A stretch of DNA of 64,000 nucleotides from Neoehrlichia mikurensis (lineage in GTDB: Bacteria; Pseudomonadota; Alphaproteobacteria; Rickettsiales; Anaplasmataceae): NCBI RefSeq assembly GCF_019186785.1, contig NZ_CP066557.1, positions 248,001-312,000 on the forward strand, read 5' to 3'. A model generated the notes under the pieces. The model saw only the letters and a list, made by a program, of their open reading frames with translations. It had not been told where the DNA came from and ran no database searches. A program made the position numbers and the translations under genes. Shown in pieces: positions 1-8,639 of the stretch. Numbering within the stretch: the stretch's first letter is position 1; each line of letters starts with the position of its first letter.

Positions 1-665
1 TTTCTACCACCTTGAGGAGGCACAGAAGATACTGTACCCTCTATAACTTTAAGCAATGCTTGTTGAACACCTTCACCTGAAACATCACGTGTAATAGATG
101 TATTTTCAGACTTTCGTGATATTTTATCCACTTCATCAATATAAATAATGCCACGTTGTGCAGCTTCAATATTAAAATTAGCTGCTTGTAGCAATTTTAA
201 TAAAATATTCTCAACATCCTCACCTACATACCCTGCTTCTGTTAATGTCGTAGCATCAGCCATAGCAAAAGGCACTTGCAATACCCTTGCTAAAGTACGA
301 GCCAATAAAGTTTTACCAGAACCTGTTGGTCCAATCAATAAAACATTAGATTTAGATATCTCAACTTCACTAATAACACTAGAATTTAACAAACGCTTAT
401 AATGATTGTACACAGCTACTGACAACACTTTTTTAGAATGCTCTTGACCTATAACATATTCATCTAAAACTTTCTTAATATCCTTTGGCTTAAGATCAAA
501 GCTGGTACTTTTATATGACTTACCTTCTTCCTGTAATATACCACTACAAAGATCTATACATTCATTACAAATAAATACCTCAGAACCAGCAATAAGCTTT
601 TTTACTTCACTATGAAGCTTACCACAAAATGAACAATTATAAGTACTTTTATCATTATCTGACAT
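1..665 (-). CDS. clpX: ATP-dependent Clp protease ATP-binding subunit ClpX (C-terminal part outside window)
   Basis: ClpX is the AAA+ unfoldase that feeds substrates to ClpP in the cytoplasm. The gene starts at 665 on the minus strand and runs off the left edge, so about 221 N-terminal codons are present. The start gives a four-cysteine zinc finger (C11, C14, C33, C36) typical of the ClpX adaptor/substrate-binding domain. It is followed by a Walker A motif (GPTGSGKT) and, further on, the sensor region with an [13 protein letters not shown] Walker B. It lies 10 bases downstream of clpP on the same strand, so the two are surely co-transcribed. Identification is secure; only the C-terminal half is unseen. 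Confidence 0.97.
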   Translation of the reverse strand, partial: MSDNDKSTYNCSFCGKLHSEVKKLIAGSEVFICNECIDLCSGILQEEGKSYKSTSFDLKPKDIKKVLDEYVIGQEHSKKVLSVAVYNHYKRLLNSSVISEVEISKSNVLLIGPTGSGKTLLARTLARVLQVPFAMADATTLTEAGYVGEDVENILLKLLQAANFNIEAAQRGIIYIDEVDKISRKSENTSITRDVSGEGVQQALLKVIEGTVSSVPPQGGR

Positions 666-675
666 TCATATTTCC

Positions 676-1299
676 TTAATTTTCTAATATAACATCTAGT
701 CTTTTATCTATAACTTTATCAACTATACCAAAATCCATTGCTTTCTCAGCAGACATAAAATTATCCCTTTCCATATTAACTATAACTTCACCTAAAGACT
801 TCTTTGTATGTTTAACATAAATTTCATTTAATCTGTGCTTAATACTTAAAATTTCTTTTGCATGTATTTCTATATCTGTTGCTTGTCCATGAAACCCTCC
901 GGAAGGCTGATGTATCATTATTCTAGAATTTGGAAGCGCATATCTCATACCACACTCTCCAGCTGCTAAAAGAAGAGAACCCATAGAAGCTGCTTGTCCT
1001 AAACATAAAGTAGAAATCTTAGGCTTAATATATTGCATAGTATCATATATAGATAATCCAGCTGTAACAACACCTCCTGGAGAATTAATATACATAGATA
1101 TATCTTTTTCTGGATTTTCAGCTTCTAAAAATATAAGTTGCGCAACTATTAAACTAGCCATATTATCTTCTATCATTCCTGTTACAAAAATGATTCTTTC
1201 TTTTAATAATCTTGAATATATATCATAAGCACGTTCGCCGCGGCTAGTTTGCTCAACAACCATAGGTACCAAATTCATAAACATTCTTCCTTTACTCAT
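676..1299 (-). CDS. clpP: ATP-dependent Clp protease proteolytic subunit ClpP
   Basis: This is the serine protease subunit of the Clp complex, forming the tetradecameric barrel capped by ClpX. The 207-residue length is normal for the family. The catalytic triad can be read as Ser105 (in GQAASMGS), His130 (in MIHQPSGG) and Asp179 (in MERDNFMS), so the enzyme should be active. It sits between tig (upstream) and clpX (downstream), the tig-clpP-clpX order common in bacteria. The short extension before LVPMVVEQ may be removed by self-processing, as in other ClpPs. Confidence 0.98.
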   Translation of the reverse strand: MSKGRMFMNLVPMVVEQTSRGERAYDIYSRLLKERIIFVTGMIEDNMASLIVAQLIFLEAENPEKDISMYINSPGGVVTAGLSIYDTMQYIKPKISTLCLGQAASMGSLLLAAGECGMRYALPNSRIMIHQPSGGFHGQATDIEIHAKEILSIKHRLNEIYVKHTKKSLGEVIVNMERDNFMSAEKAMDFGIVDKVIDKRLDVILEN

Positions 1300-1348
1300 T
1301 CCTATATTTTAAATTACTACACATTTATTCACATAATACTCATAAAAA

Positions 1349-2677
1349 TTAAGAAACACTATTAAAGAGTTCCTCTAACCCTGAATAAGTTATGTTTTCT
1401 TTTTCCTTTTTTACAGAACAAATTATATAGTCAACAACCTTATCTTCAAGTACTTTTCCTTTAATATAATTATCAAAATCCTTATTAGATTTTAATAATT
1501 TTACTACATTATTAAAGCTTGCACCATAATCAACATAATTATTCTTAATAAAATTTACCACATCTTCACTTGTTAAAGATACATTATGATCTTTTGATAC
1601 TTTTATTAATAGCATACCTAATTTAATTCTTCTTGTAGCTTCTTTTAATGAGTCAACTTCCGTACTTAATTTACCACTACTTACCTCATAATTCACCTTT
1701 TTAAGCTCTTCTGAAATAATACATTCTGGAATATCTATCACATAATTTTCATCCATATAATCAAATAATTCTTTTTTCATTATTATATTATTCATTTGAG
1801 TGCATTTTTCTTTAACTGCCTTCTCAGAAAATGCTAACATTGCTTCTACACTATCAAAACCATAACCTTTAGCTAATTCTTCATTATTTTCTGCCTCTTT
1901 TGACACAAAAATATCTTGAACATCTACTAACATTTCCACTTCTTTACCTGCCATACGTAAATGCTTATAATCGTCAGGAAACACAAGTGTGAATATTTTT
2001 TGTTCTCCTTTTTTCATTCCTATAAGCTGATTCTCAAAATTTTCTAATAAATGCCCATTACCTATTACCACTTCATAATTTTTTGCACTACCACCTTTAA
2101 AGGCTTTACCTTGCATTTTTCCATAGTAATTAATAATAACTTTATCACCTATACATATTCCATGATGTATATCACTAGAGTGAACAAAATTTACATATTT
2201 ACTATTTAAATTATTAACAAAATTATCTATATCTTTATCATCTACTAAAACCTCCCTATCTTTCAAAGTTACACTTTCAATATCAAAACAAGGAATCTCT
2301 GGCATTATTTCAAATTGTAATTTATACATCAATTGTAATTCATGTATATTATCACTACTTGCTTTTTCATCAGGAATAAAACGAACATCAACATTCGATG
2401 AAATTACTTCTTGAAAATTATTTTCTTTCATAAATGAAGAAGATGTATCCTCTATAACTTTCGACACCACAGCATTAACTACATCATCAAAATAATATTT
2501 CTTAACTATATCAATTGACACTTTACCAGGCCTAAATCCAGAAATCTTTGCAAATTTAGCCACTTCCTTAAACTTATCATCCAATTGCCTTTGAAAATAG
2601 TCATGATCAATAGTAACCTCATACTCATACTTTAATGCACTTTTTAAAATTTCTTTGGCAACATAAAACCTATCCAT
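1349..2677 (-). CDS. tig: Trigger factor (ribosome-associated chaperone, peptidyl-prolyl isomerase)
   Basis: Trigger factor binds at the ribosomal exit tunnel and shields nascent chains. At 442 residues it has the full family length. The N-terminal ribosome-binding domain contains the signature GFRPGKV at residues 47-53. An FKBP-type isomerase domain follows at roughly 165-245 (GDKVIINYYGKM and FENQLIGMKKGE motifs). The remainder is the charged helical C-terminal chaperone domain. It is upstream of clpP by 49 bases on the same strand and probably heads the tig-clpP-clpX transcript. The sequence is diverged and Lys-rich, as expected in an AT-rich genome. Confidence 0.95.
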   Translation of the reverse strand: MDRFYVAKEILKSALKYEYEVTIDHDYFQRQLDDKFKEVAKFAKISGFRPGKVSIDIVKKYYFDDVVNAVVSKVIEDTSSSFMKENNFQEVISSNVDVRFIPDEKASSDNIHELQLMYKLQFEIMPEIPCFDIESVTLKDREVLVDDKDIDNFVNNLNSKYVNFVHSSDIHHGICIGDKVIINYYGKMQGKAFKGGSAKNYEVVIGNGHLLENFENQLIGMKKGEQKIFTLVFPDDYKHLRMAGKEVEMLVDVQDIFVSKEAENNEELAKGYGFDSVEAMLAFSEKAVKEKCTQMNNIIMKKELFDYMDENYVIDIPECIISEELKKVNYEVSSGKLSTEVDSLKEATRRIKLGMLLIKVSKDHNVSLTSEDVVNFIKNNYVDYGASFNNVVKLLKSNKDFDNYIKGKVLEDKVVDYIICSVKKEKENITYSGLEELFNSVS

Positions 2678-2711
2678 ATATTAACCTAATACTTTCCTTT
2701 ATTAACTAGAG

Positions 2712-2793
2712 TACGGATAGAGGGACTCGAACCCTCACAAGTCTCCTTACTAGGACCTAAACCTAGCACGTCTACCAGTTCCGCCATATCCGC
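2712..2793 (-). tRNA. tRNA-Leu (anticodon TAG)
   Basis: Read on the minus strand, the acceptor arm GCGGATA pairs with TATCCGT (one G-U). A long variable arm, the D-arm GGTAGAC and the T-arm GGTTCGAGTCC are present. The anticodon loop carries TAG. No CCA is encoded at the 3' end. It lies upstream of tig on the same strand. Confidence 0.93.
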
Positions 2794-2954
2794 ACATTTA
2801 AACACCCTTATATGATGAATAATTCAGCAACTCTCCAAAATATAAAAAAATTATACCCATTAAAAACATAAGACTCAAGATTTTTAACATTAGCTTACAA
2901 ATAGACACCTTTCTACACAAACACCGAGGCCAACAGCACTCCATTTTAATCATA

Positions 2955-3027
2955 TGATCCCGGTGTGAATCGAACACACGACAAACTGATTAAGAGTCAG
3001 TCGCTCTACCAACTGAGCTACGGGACC
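2955..3027 (-). tRNA. tRNA-Lys (anticodon CTT)
   Basis: On the minus strand the acceptor GGTCCCG pairs with CGGGATC. The D-arm is AGCTCAGTTGGTAGAGC, the anticodon stem is CTGA/TCAG-like with a CTT anticodon, and the T-loop is TTCGATTC. The length is 73 bases and CCA is not encoded. Confidence 0.93.
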
Positions 3028-3620
3028 ATTTAGTGTTTAATAATGTAAATGCAAGTGTTACTTCTGTCAATTACTCATAATAATAAAGATCAGTTATTAC
3101 TAATAACTGCACCATAAACTTTATATTTTGTTCACTTTATAATTTTATTCATTGTATAATATATATTTATTTACGTTACTATGTTATGCTACATATTACC
3201 AATAAGCAAATAATACCTTACAATTATAAAATATAAGATATTCTACTTTATTAATTAAACAAGCAAAATATAATCATGATTTAAATGTTAAAGTAATATA
3301 GTTACTTTAGTTATAATTCATTACAATATATTTAATGATACAAAAGAAATTAATAAACTCTTTCACAAATACAAAAAAACTTTAAAGAAATTTATAACAA
3401 TGATATCTCAAATCCGTATTTCGTGTTAAGTCTAATTATGAATTTTTTTTCATATATAATTAGCAAGCACTTCAACAAGTCTATAATTTTCTTATTTTTA
3501 AAGGAAAAGGTCATTAATAATAAATGATATATCAATACCAGCGTCTTTTCAAAAATGTGCTAGTGATATTTTAATTAATCTTATCTGTAATGCCATTAAT
3601 TGGTTGGTGTATAATTAATG
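3028..3620. other. Gene-free AT-rich spacer
   Basis: Nearly 600 bases between tRNA-Lys and the 16S-leader-like copy. I see no open reading frame, RNA gene or clear repeat. It consists of homopolymer runs and AT-rich sequence typical of the spacers of this genome. Confidence 0.6.
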
Positions 3621-3624
3621 AAAA

Positions 3625-3825
3625 ACTTTATTGATTAAAAAAAAACTTTTTCATATTTAGCAATACATATTAAGCTAACTTATTCTTTGATATAGCCAAG
3701 ACATTTTTTAGTTTTTTTTTGCATGAGACAGTCATAATTTGATTATGCTTAATCAAACTTGAGAGTTTAATCATGACTCAGAACAAACGCTGGCGGGAAG
3801 CTTAACATATGCAAGTTGATAATAA
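3625..3825 (+). pseudogene. Decayed copy of the 16S rRNA leader and 5' end
   Basis: From about 3670 this plus-strand segment matches the leader of the intact 16S gene (minus strand, 15811 upward), sharing TACATATTAAGCTAA, ACATTTTTTAGTTTTT, TTTTGCATGAG and AATCAAACTTGAGAGTTT. It continues into the first ~60 bases of 16S (CTCAGAACAAACGCTGGCGG, AAGCTTAACATATGCAAG). After about 3825 the match fades, although scattered similarity may persist to ~3945. The segment that would form the processing stem of the real gene is not conserved. It is therefore a non-functional remnant, not a second rRNA operon. Confidence 0.85.
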
Positions 3826-4046
3826 TCTTAATGTTATATGAAACTTTTCATGCATAAAATTATGATAATTTAGTGAGTTTTATGTTAAGTTCTATGCAAA
3901 AGTATAATGTTATGCTGTAAGTACTTGAGTAAAATAGACATAACCATATCCATCAATTAACATTAAAAAAAACATACAAGTATCTTTATTATAATTAAAT
4001 AAAACCTTCTAATAATATTCTTTTTAATTGCTATCACAAGCTCATC

Positions 4047-4073
4047 TTGACTATATAAAGTAATTTTTATAAT
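4047..4073 (+). promoter_or_regulatory. Possible sigma-70 promoter for the small lipoprotein gene
   Basis: TTGACT at 4047-4052 and TATAAT at 4068-4073, about 35 bases upstream of the ATG at 4106. The 15-base spacer is short, so this is only a candidate. Confidence 0.35.
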
Positions 4074-4105
4074 ATAGTACGGTTATTAAATTAAATTAGG
4101 CAATA

Positions 4106-4273
4106 ATGATGAAGCAAATCGCTATAATACTTGTTTACAGTACACTGTTGCTCTGTATATCAAGCTGTAGCTTTACAAAAAAAGAACGTAAAATTAAAAG
4201 TCCGTGCATAAAATATAGTAATAATAGTCCATGTAAAAGTTACCCTGTAAATGATTGGTGGATGAAAAATTAA
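4106..4273 (+). CDS. Small lipoprotein, VirB7-like candidate
   Basis: This is a 55-residue protein. It opens with a Lys-containing n-region and a hydrophobic stretch ending in ISSC, a good lipobox, so Cys21 should be lipidated and the protein placed at the outer membrane or periplasm. The mature part is short and basic and ends in a segment reading PCKSYPVNDWW. This resembles the CK-P-N-W pattern of VirB7, the lipoprotein that stabilises VirB9 in type IV secretion; rickettsial VirB7 genes are known to be short and to lie apart from the other vir genes. The function is inferred from pattern only. Two tandem ATGs (4106, 4109) are possible starts. pgpA follows 44 bases downstream. Confidence 0.6.
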   Translation: MMKQIAIILVYSTLLLCISSCSFTKKERKIKSPCIKYSNNSPCKSYPVNDWWMKN

Positions 4274-4317
4274 TGCAGTTTAATGTGTTATATTTCTTAT
4301 TTTTTATGTAAAAAATT

Positions 4318-4824
4318 ATGCCACTTTATGATAATATATCAACGTGGTTTGGCTGTGGTAGGGTGACAGCTATGCCTGGTACTATAGGAAGCTTAGCGTC
4401 TGTAGTGTTTATGCCAATAGTTATGATAAATAGCATTTATGGTATAATAATATCTTTAGTGGTTCTCTTTCTCGGTTTTTGGTCAATACCACAATATTTA
4501 GCACATAACTCTAAAATAGATGATCCAAAGGAAGTTGTTATAGATGAGGTATTAGGACAATTAATAGCTTTTACATTAATAATCTTATTTATAGAGAATA
4601 ATAATAAATCCATATTACAAAATAAATTAAATTACATAAGTATATTTTTCATTAGTTTTATATTATTTAGATTTTTTGATATAATAAAGGTTTGGCCAAT
4701 CAACATTGTTGATAAAAACATTAAAGGTGCATTAGGAATAATGCTTGATGATATAATTGCTGCAATAATGTCTATAGTATCCTATATAATATGTTACAAA
4801 TTTTACCACCAGTATTTAGGATAA
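4318..4824 (+). CDS. pgpA: Phosphatidylglycerophosphatase A
   Basis: PgpA dephosphorylates phosphatidylglycerol phosphate to phosphatidylglycerol in the inner membrane, the last step of PG synthesis. The 168-residue protein shows the family motif GCGRVTAMPGTIGSL at residues 12-25. A second acidic motif with Asp76-Glu77 (IDEVLGQL) follows, then hydrophobic helices. A third acidic patch near the C-terminus (MLDDIIAA) matches the family. Its stop lies 3 bases before the next start, so it is coupled to the GNAT gene. Confidence 0.9.
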   Translation: MPLYDNISTWFGCGRVTAMPGTIGSLASVVFMPIVMINSIYGIIISLVVLFLGFWSIPQYLAHNSKIDDPKEVVIDEVLGQLIAFTLIILFIENNNKSILQNKLNYISIFFISFILFRFFDIIKVWPINIVDKNIKGALGIMLDDIIAAIMSIVSYIICYKFYHQYLG

Positions 4825-4827
4825 CAA

Positions 4828-5598
4828 ATGCATTATTCTCTAGTTACGAATAATTTAAAACAATACATAATTTATGCTAATCAGTTATCAGGTTGGGAAT
4901 TACATACATTCAATAATGTTACACTAATAATCAATGGCAGCAAGAGTTCCATATTTAACTATGTTTTTTTGGAAAATTGCACTAACAATATCTGTGAAAC
5001 ATCGATACAAAAAACATTTCAGTACCTACAACAAAGAAAAATTGAAGCTACTTGGCCTCTAGATCAATCAAGTAAGTACGCAAAACCTATTCTTGAGAAA
5101 TTAGGTTTAATGATTGCTAATTCTCCTAAAAAAGCTATTGTAGATATAACAAACTATTTTATGCCACATAATAAAATAGATATTACTTTAGAAATTGTAG
5201 ATAATCACTCCAAATTAACTCAGCTAGACCTTCTTGCATCACAAATTTTTCACTGTAATGTTAATGAAGTAGCATTATTTCTTAGAGGCCTATCAAACCA
5301 TAAAGTATCTGATTCAAAGCTACAATTTTTTTTAGTAAAACTACATAATACATTAGTAGGTATATGTGGAATGTATATTCATAACCAAGTCGCAGGTTTT
5401 TATAGTGATGGTGTATTACCAGAATATAGAAATCAACAGATTGGAACTAGTATGACGTTGCAAAGAATAAAAATAGCACAACAACATGACTGTAAGTATG
5501 CTGTAGCTCAATGTATGAAACCTTCTATTAATCTCTATAAAAGATTAGGATTCAAAATGATTGGCAATTTACCTCTGTATGTGTCGTATAGAATATGA
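4828..5598 (+). CDS. GNAT-family N-acetyltransferase (two-part, substrate unknown)
   Basis: A 256-residue protein. The C-terminal ~100 residues form a GNAT fold: strands with GICGMYIHNQVAGFYSDGV, then the acetyl-CoA loop YRNQQIGTSMT (a diverged R-x-x-G-x-G/A), then a terminal helix and NLYKRLGFKMIG, the usual GNAT ending. The N-terminal 130 residues match no domain I recognise and may be a degenerate second GNAT half. It starts 3 bases after the pgpA stop, so translation is probably coupled. Substrate (protein, small molecule or tRNA) cannot be told. Confidence 0.8.
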   Translation: MHYSLVTNNLKQYIIYANQLSGWELHTFNNVTLIINGSKSSIFNYVFLENCTNNICETSIQKTFQYLQQRKIEATWPLDQSSKYAKPILEKLGLMIANSPKKAIVDITNYFMPHNKIDITLEIVDNHSKLTQLDLLASQIFHCNVNEVALFLRGLSNHKVSDSKLQFFLVKLHNTLVGICGMYIHNQVAGFYSDGVLPEYRNQQIGTSMTLQRIKIAQQHDCKYAVAQCMKPSINLYKRLGFKMIGNLPLYVSYRI

Positions 5599-5636
5599 CA
5601 TTTATTACAATTTGATTATAGAATAAGAGTTAATAT

Positions 5637-6785
5637 ATGTTTATTTATATTATTTTTTCTCTTCTTATTTTCACTATGTCAATTTTAGCTACTGCTTATT
5701 TTTATTCTAATAAAAGCATAAACAATCTAAAGCATAATAATAATCTTATAACTAATCTACTTTTATCTTTAGGGGATGGTTTTTACTTATGGGATGAAGA
5801 AAAACGCATAGAAAAATTTTCTCCCAATTTACAATTATTATTAAATACCATATTTTATTCCTTTAACGAACTTGCAGACTTCTTTGAAGAGTCACATCAA
5901 CTTAAAAAAAATTTTGCAGATGCACGAAAAATTAATAAATCTTTTACAATAGATTTAAAGGGAAAAGATACAGAAATTTACTGTTTTTGTTATGGTCAAA
6001 GTATTGTTAACAATCAAGACAAAATTGTAGGAGTGCTACTATGGATTCAAAACACAACAAAAGAAAAACTATTAATTACACAATTAGAAAATAAAAATAT
6101 CAAATTAAAGCAAGAGTTGACAAATTATAAAGACATGATTGACATACTCCCATACCCTACATGGAAAAGAGACAAAGACTTTAAAATAACAATATGTAAT
6201 CCTTCTTACATTAAGCTTACACAATGTAACACAAATAGAGAAATTTTTAAAAACAGAACATTAAGCAATCAGGTTGCTTCTGACAAATACCAAGAAAATG
6301 CATATACAATTATTGACAATGAAAGAAAGCTTTATACACTTACAGAAACTATAAACCCTAACACGCAAGAATTTATTGGATATGGGCAAGACATAACACA
6401 AATAAAACAATTAACTCAAGAAATACAATATTATATTGAGTTACAGAAAAACTTACTAAGTAATCTATCCTGTGCTGTAGTAGTATACAATAATGATAGC
6501 AAACTATTATTCTATAATAACAACTTTGCAAAATTTTGGCATCTAGAACAACCTTGGCTAGATAAAAGGCCTACCTATACAGAAGTGCTACACAAAATTT
6601 ACACCAGCAATCAATTTTTTAACAAAGAAACATTTAACTTTCTACAGCAGCAACATACTTTTTTTAGAAGATTACTAGATCCTTATCATGCAACTATTAC
6701 TTTAACAAATAACTTTATTATAAAAATTTCAGTCATTCCAACTCATAAACAAGAGCTTATATTTATATACGATCATATAAAATAA
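5637..6785 (+). CDS. Membrane-anchored PAS-domain protein without a kinase domain
   Basis: A 382-residue protein. Residues 1-25 form a hydrophobic N-terminal anchor. At least two, probably three, PAS-like modules follow: one with LLSLGDGFYLWDEE, one with MIDILPYPTWKRDKDFKI and one with NLSCAVVVYNNDSKLLFYN. The closing segment resembles the end of the PAS region that precedes the histidine-kinase domain in alphaproteobacterial sensor kinases. Here the protein stops without any H-box or ATPase motif. It is either a truncated sensor kinase or a stand-alone sensor/scaffold. The reading frame is intact and the spacing to the upstream gene is short. Confidence 0.7.
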   Translation: MFIYIIFSLLIFTMSILATAYFYSNKSINNLKHNNNLITNLLLSLGDGFYLWDEEKRIEKFSPNLQLLLNTIFYSFNELADFFEESHQLKKNFADARKINKSFTIDLKGKDTEIYCFCYGQSIVNNQDKIVGVLLWIQNTTKEKLLITQLENKNIKLKQELTNYKDMIDILPYPTWKRDKDFKITICNPSYIKLTQCNTNREIFKNRTLSNQVASDKYQENAYTIIDNERKLYTLTETINPNTQEFIGYGQDITQIKQLTQEIQYYIELQKNLLSNLSCAVVVYNNDSKLLFYNNNFAKFWHLEQPWLDKRPTYTEVLHKIYTSNQFFNKETFNFLQQQHTFFRRLLDPYHATITLTNNFIIKISVIPTHKQELIFIYDHIK

Positions 6786-6840
6786 AAGCACTATAACAAA
6801 CATACTTTATAATCAACATAAATTTTAGTTTAAACAACTA

Positions 6841-7041
6841 TTAACAGTTTTTTCTTTCTTCATACCAAGCAATTTGTATTGCTTCTAGTATTTTCTCGTT
6901 ACATTGACTACTATTATCACTAAATCCTGGTAATTCCATAACCATTCGCTGTAAATCAGTAAATCTTAACTCAAATATTTCTACATCTGGATAATTTTTC
7001 TCCAATAAATTAACTATATCTTCAATGTTAATCCACTTCAT
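6841..7041 (-). CDS. iscX: Fe-S cluster assembly protein IscX
   Basis: A 66-residue acidic protein of the IscX/YfhJ family, which binds IscS and modulates iron-sulfur cluster assembly. Recognisable features are KWINIEDI at the start, the central YPDVEIFELRFTDLQRMVMEL segment and the ending NEKILEAIQIAWYEE, almost the family consensus. Its usual partners (iscS, iscU, hscA) are not in this window. It is convergent with the PAS gene and divergent from rpsD. Confidence 0.93.
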   Translation of the reverse strand: MKWINIEDIVNLLEKNYPDVEIFELRFTDLQRMVMELPGFSDNSSQCNEKILEAIQIAWYEERKNC

Positions 7042-7112
7042 ATTATTACACTTTTAATAATTAAAAAATTACACACTTATCCACAATCAAGTTTATTATT
7101 AAGAAAAAAAAA

Positions 7113-7139
7113 TTGACATGTATACATAAAATGTATCAT
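7113..7139 (+). promoter_or_regulatory. Probable sigma-70 promoter of rpsD
   Basis: A perfect -35 box TTGACA at 7113-7118 is followed by TATCAT at 7134-7139, about 90 bases upstream of rpsD. The spacer is 15 bases and contains a palindrome, ATGTATACAT, which could also be an operator. Confidence 0.45.
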
Positions 7140-7229
7140 ACTAGCCAATATTGTTTTATACAATAAAATTATTTTGTTTACACAAATTTAGTTATGTTTT
7201 TTTCATATTATTAATGCAATAAAGGTCAT

Positions 7230-7844
7230 ATGACAGTAGTTATAAAAAGGAAATACAGAGCAAGCCGTAGACTGGGGGTAAGTTTATGGGGAAGATCTAA
7301 AGATGCTTTTAATACAAAAAATTATCCCCCAGGACAGCATGGTAATTTAGGGTATAAAAAACCTTCGGATTTTGGAAAGCAGTTTGCAGCTCATAAGAAA
7401 TTTAAGTTTTATTATGCAATATCTAGTAAACAGTTGCGTAATATTTTTTTAAAAGCTTACAAAAAGAAGGGTGATACTGGTGATAACTTTGTAGGAGCCT
7501 TGGAATCTCGTCTTGCATCTGTACTATATAACTCCAATTATGTCCCTACAATATTTTCTGCAAAACAATTAATTTCTCATAAGCATGTTACTGTAAATGA
7601 TAAGGTTGTTAATGTTTCAAGTTACATTGTTAAACCTGGTGATATAGTAAAAATTAGAGATAAGGCAGTAAACTTACCTATTATTACAGGGGCTATGCAG
7701 TCACAGGAAAAAAGAGTTCCAGATTACTTAGAAGTTGATGTGAATCACTTTTCTGTTAAGTATCTGAGAGTGCCTAAATACCTTGAAGTCCCTTATGCAG
7801 CTAATATGGAAGTCAATTTGGTTATAGAATTTTATTCCAGGTAG
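7230..7844 (+). CDS. rpsD: 30S ribosomal protein S4
   Basis: S4 nucleates assembly of the 30S body by binding the 16S 5' domain, and in many bacteria represses its own operon. The 204-residue protein starts [17 protein letters not shown], followed by the conserved YPPGQHG. The S4 RNA-binding domain at roughly 93-160 contains [33 protein letters not shown]. It ends in the typical NLVIEFYSR. The gene is monocistronic apart from a tRNA-Leu 15 bases downstream. Confidence 0.98.
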   Translation: MTVVIKRKYRASRRLGVSLWGRSKDAFNTKNYPPGQHGNLGYKKPSDFGKQFAAHKKFKFYYAISSKQLRNIFLKAYKKKGDTGDNFVGALESRLASVLYNSNYVPTIFSAKQLISHKHVTVNDKVVNVSSYIVKPGDIVKIRDKAVNLPIITGAMQSQEKRVPDYLEVDVNHFSVKYLRVPKYLEVPYAANMEVNLVIEFYSR

Positions 7845-7859
7845 TTCAGCTTTTCTTTT

Positions 7860-7946
7860 GCCCGTGTGGCGGAATCGGTAGACGCTGCGGACTTAAAATC
7901 CGTTGATCGCAAGGTCGTGGGAGTTCAAGTCTCCCCATGGGCACCA
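7860..7946 (+). tRNA. tRNA-Leu (anticodon TAA), CCA encoded
   Basis: The acceptor GCCCGTG pairs with CATGGGC. A D-arm with GGTAGAC, an anticodon stem GCGGA/TCCGT with loop CTTAAAA (anticodon TAA), a long variable arm and a T-arm with TTCAAGT are present. The discriminator A is followed by an encoded CCA at 7944-7946. It lies just downstream of rpsD on the same strand. Confidence 0.95.
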
Positions 7947-8389
7947 TTTAAAGCTTTTTAATTACTATCAATGTTGGTTATTTCTATAATAAATTTATGG
8001 TCATTTTTTTTATAAAAAATAAATCTTATATTAATTTAAATGTAAAAAATTACCAATACATACTTAAGAAAAGTTATCATAAAAATAATAAAGTAGTTAT
8101 AACAATCAAGAAAACAATTTAGACTTAATTAACCATCATATGTTTATTAAGCTACCCATCTTTGCCAGCTTTATTCACAACATATTATACAGTAACCTTT
8201 AGCTTTGAATACATACGCTTAATACATAATAAGTGAATTCTATAAAAATTAATAATCTATATACCCAATCAGTAGAGATAGCATATAAAATGTATACAAT
8301 ATTTCATTTAAATAAAATAATTGCATACATTTTTTGTGATCCATTTAAATTTAATTATCATTTCAACTTACATTATTTTATTAAAATAA
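7947..8389. other. Gene-free AT-rich spacer
   Basis: No open frame or RNA gene seen between tRNA-Leu and the duplicated 5' region of the next gene. Several short AT-rich stretches recur only loosely. Confidence 0.55.
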
Positions 8390-8482
8390 TTAACAATATT
8401 TTTTGAAACAATAAAAATTGTAAATTATAGCATAACTAGGGTACATGATAATAAATATGAAACACTTGATTAATTATTCTTT
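8390..8482 (+). repeat. Decayed direct copy of the promoter and first codons of the AI-2E-type gene
   Basis: This segment aligns with 8580-8667, the leader and start of the permease gene. Shared landmarks in order are ACAATATTT, ATTATA(G/A)CATA(A/G)CTA, GGTA(C/T)ATGATAA, an ATGAA start-like triplet and ATTAATTA(T/C)T. The copy lies about 185 bases upstream in the same orientation and degenerates into the spacer, so it is a partial tandem duplication. Confidence 0.7.
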
Positions 8483-8639
8483 TATACAAATACTGATTAT
8501 TTAGTACAATCCACAAAAGCTTATATATTAAGTAGCACATTACACAATAATTTATTAAAATTAACCTAATAATTGCTGTACAATATTTACAGGATATTAT
8601 AAATGCAGATTATAACATAGCTAAGGTATATGATAACCA

